Below, in pieces: positions 40,927-41,004 of a DNA stretch of 41,004 bases (position 1 is its first letter; every line of letters starts with the position of its first letter). A program made the translations under genes and the position numbers. The stretch is taken from assembly GCA_003151425.1 (NCBI GenBank), contig PLXO01000124.1, positions 1-41,004 on the forward strand, read 5' to 3'. The DNA comes from Acetobacteraceae bacterium. GTDB taxonomy: Bacteria > Pseudomonadota > Alphaproteobacteria > Acetobacterales > Acetobacteraceae. The notes beneath the pieces are model-generated. The model did no database searches, was not told the DNA's origin, and saw only the letters and a list, made by a program, of their open reading frames with translations.

Positions 40927-41004
40927 TGTAACGGCGTACCGTATAGTGGAATCAGCGCGCTGGCAATGGCTGTGACACAACTGCAGCAATTCTCATTTTG
41001 GCCC

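Overview
The window looks like chromosome from a GC-rich alphaproteobacterium. The gene families, the small DUF6898-like protein and the repeat families suggest Rhodospirillales, perhaps Acetobacteraceae. This is an inference from protein character only, because no rRNA or marker gene is present. I saw no rRNA, tRNA or CRISPR array. Much of the window is accessory in nature: many genes are broken, and palindromic repeats of at least two families sit between genes and in one case inside one.

Layout. 1-1950: a secreted protein of unknown function, then a toxin-antitoxin locus with two tandem antitoxin copies, a third degraded antitoxin tail and a ParE/RelE-like toxin without an ATG start. 2072-5620: OsmC, then a RibD-like reductase, a medium-chain dehydrogenase, a cupin and a PTPS/QueD homologue with altered active-site residues; the reductase, dehydrogenase and PTPS-like gene may form an uncharacterised pathway. 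5729-11334: a sialidase-like gene stopped by one TGA codon, a lactonase-type beta-propeller, a VOC protein, an XRE regulator, a bacterioferritin remnant, a CBS-pair protein and an MFS remnant beside a repeat block. 11520-17852: a kelch/galactose-oxidase-like protein and a five-gene copper operon (DUF2946-like, outer-membrane protein, CopC, PCuAC, CopD-cytochrome c fusion), with a CRP-type palindrome between the kelch gene and the operon.

18114-24388: a small hypothetical protein, an IS66 remnant, and a run of SDR, xanthine-dehydrogenase-family large subunit (catalytic Glu replaced by Gln, no small or FAD subunits nearby) and Ldh2-type dehydrogenase, divergent from a BNR-repeat propeller. 24601-28480: an acyl-CoA module (CaiB/BaiF CoA-transferase, thiolase, DUF35 OB-fold partner) with a cupin and a GNAT protein. 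28590-30219: an IS4-family element whose transposase is broken by a piece of the same repeat that flanks the element. 30320-34007: dodecin, a truncated Fic protein, a DUF6898-like protein, a dead tyrosine recombinase, and a glycosyltransferase-methyltransferase fusion with an eight-G run near its 3' end and a frameshifted small gene coupled to its start. 34238-40904: fumarase C, a hypothetical protein, a frameshifted branched-chain amino-acid-type ABC binding protein without transporter partners, a ThDP-dependent enzyme and an IclR regulator.

Functionally the clearest units are periplasmic copper handling, acyl-CoA metabolism, and an IclR-ThDP enzyme-binding protein catabolic locus. The least explained are the RibD/MDR/PTPS-like group, the expanded antitoxin locus, and the repeats that border or interrupt so many damaged genes.
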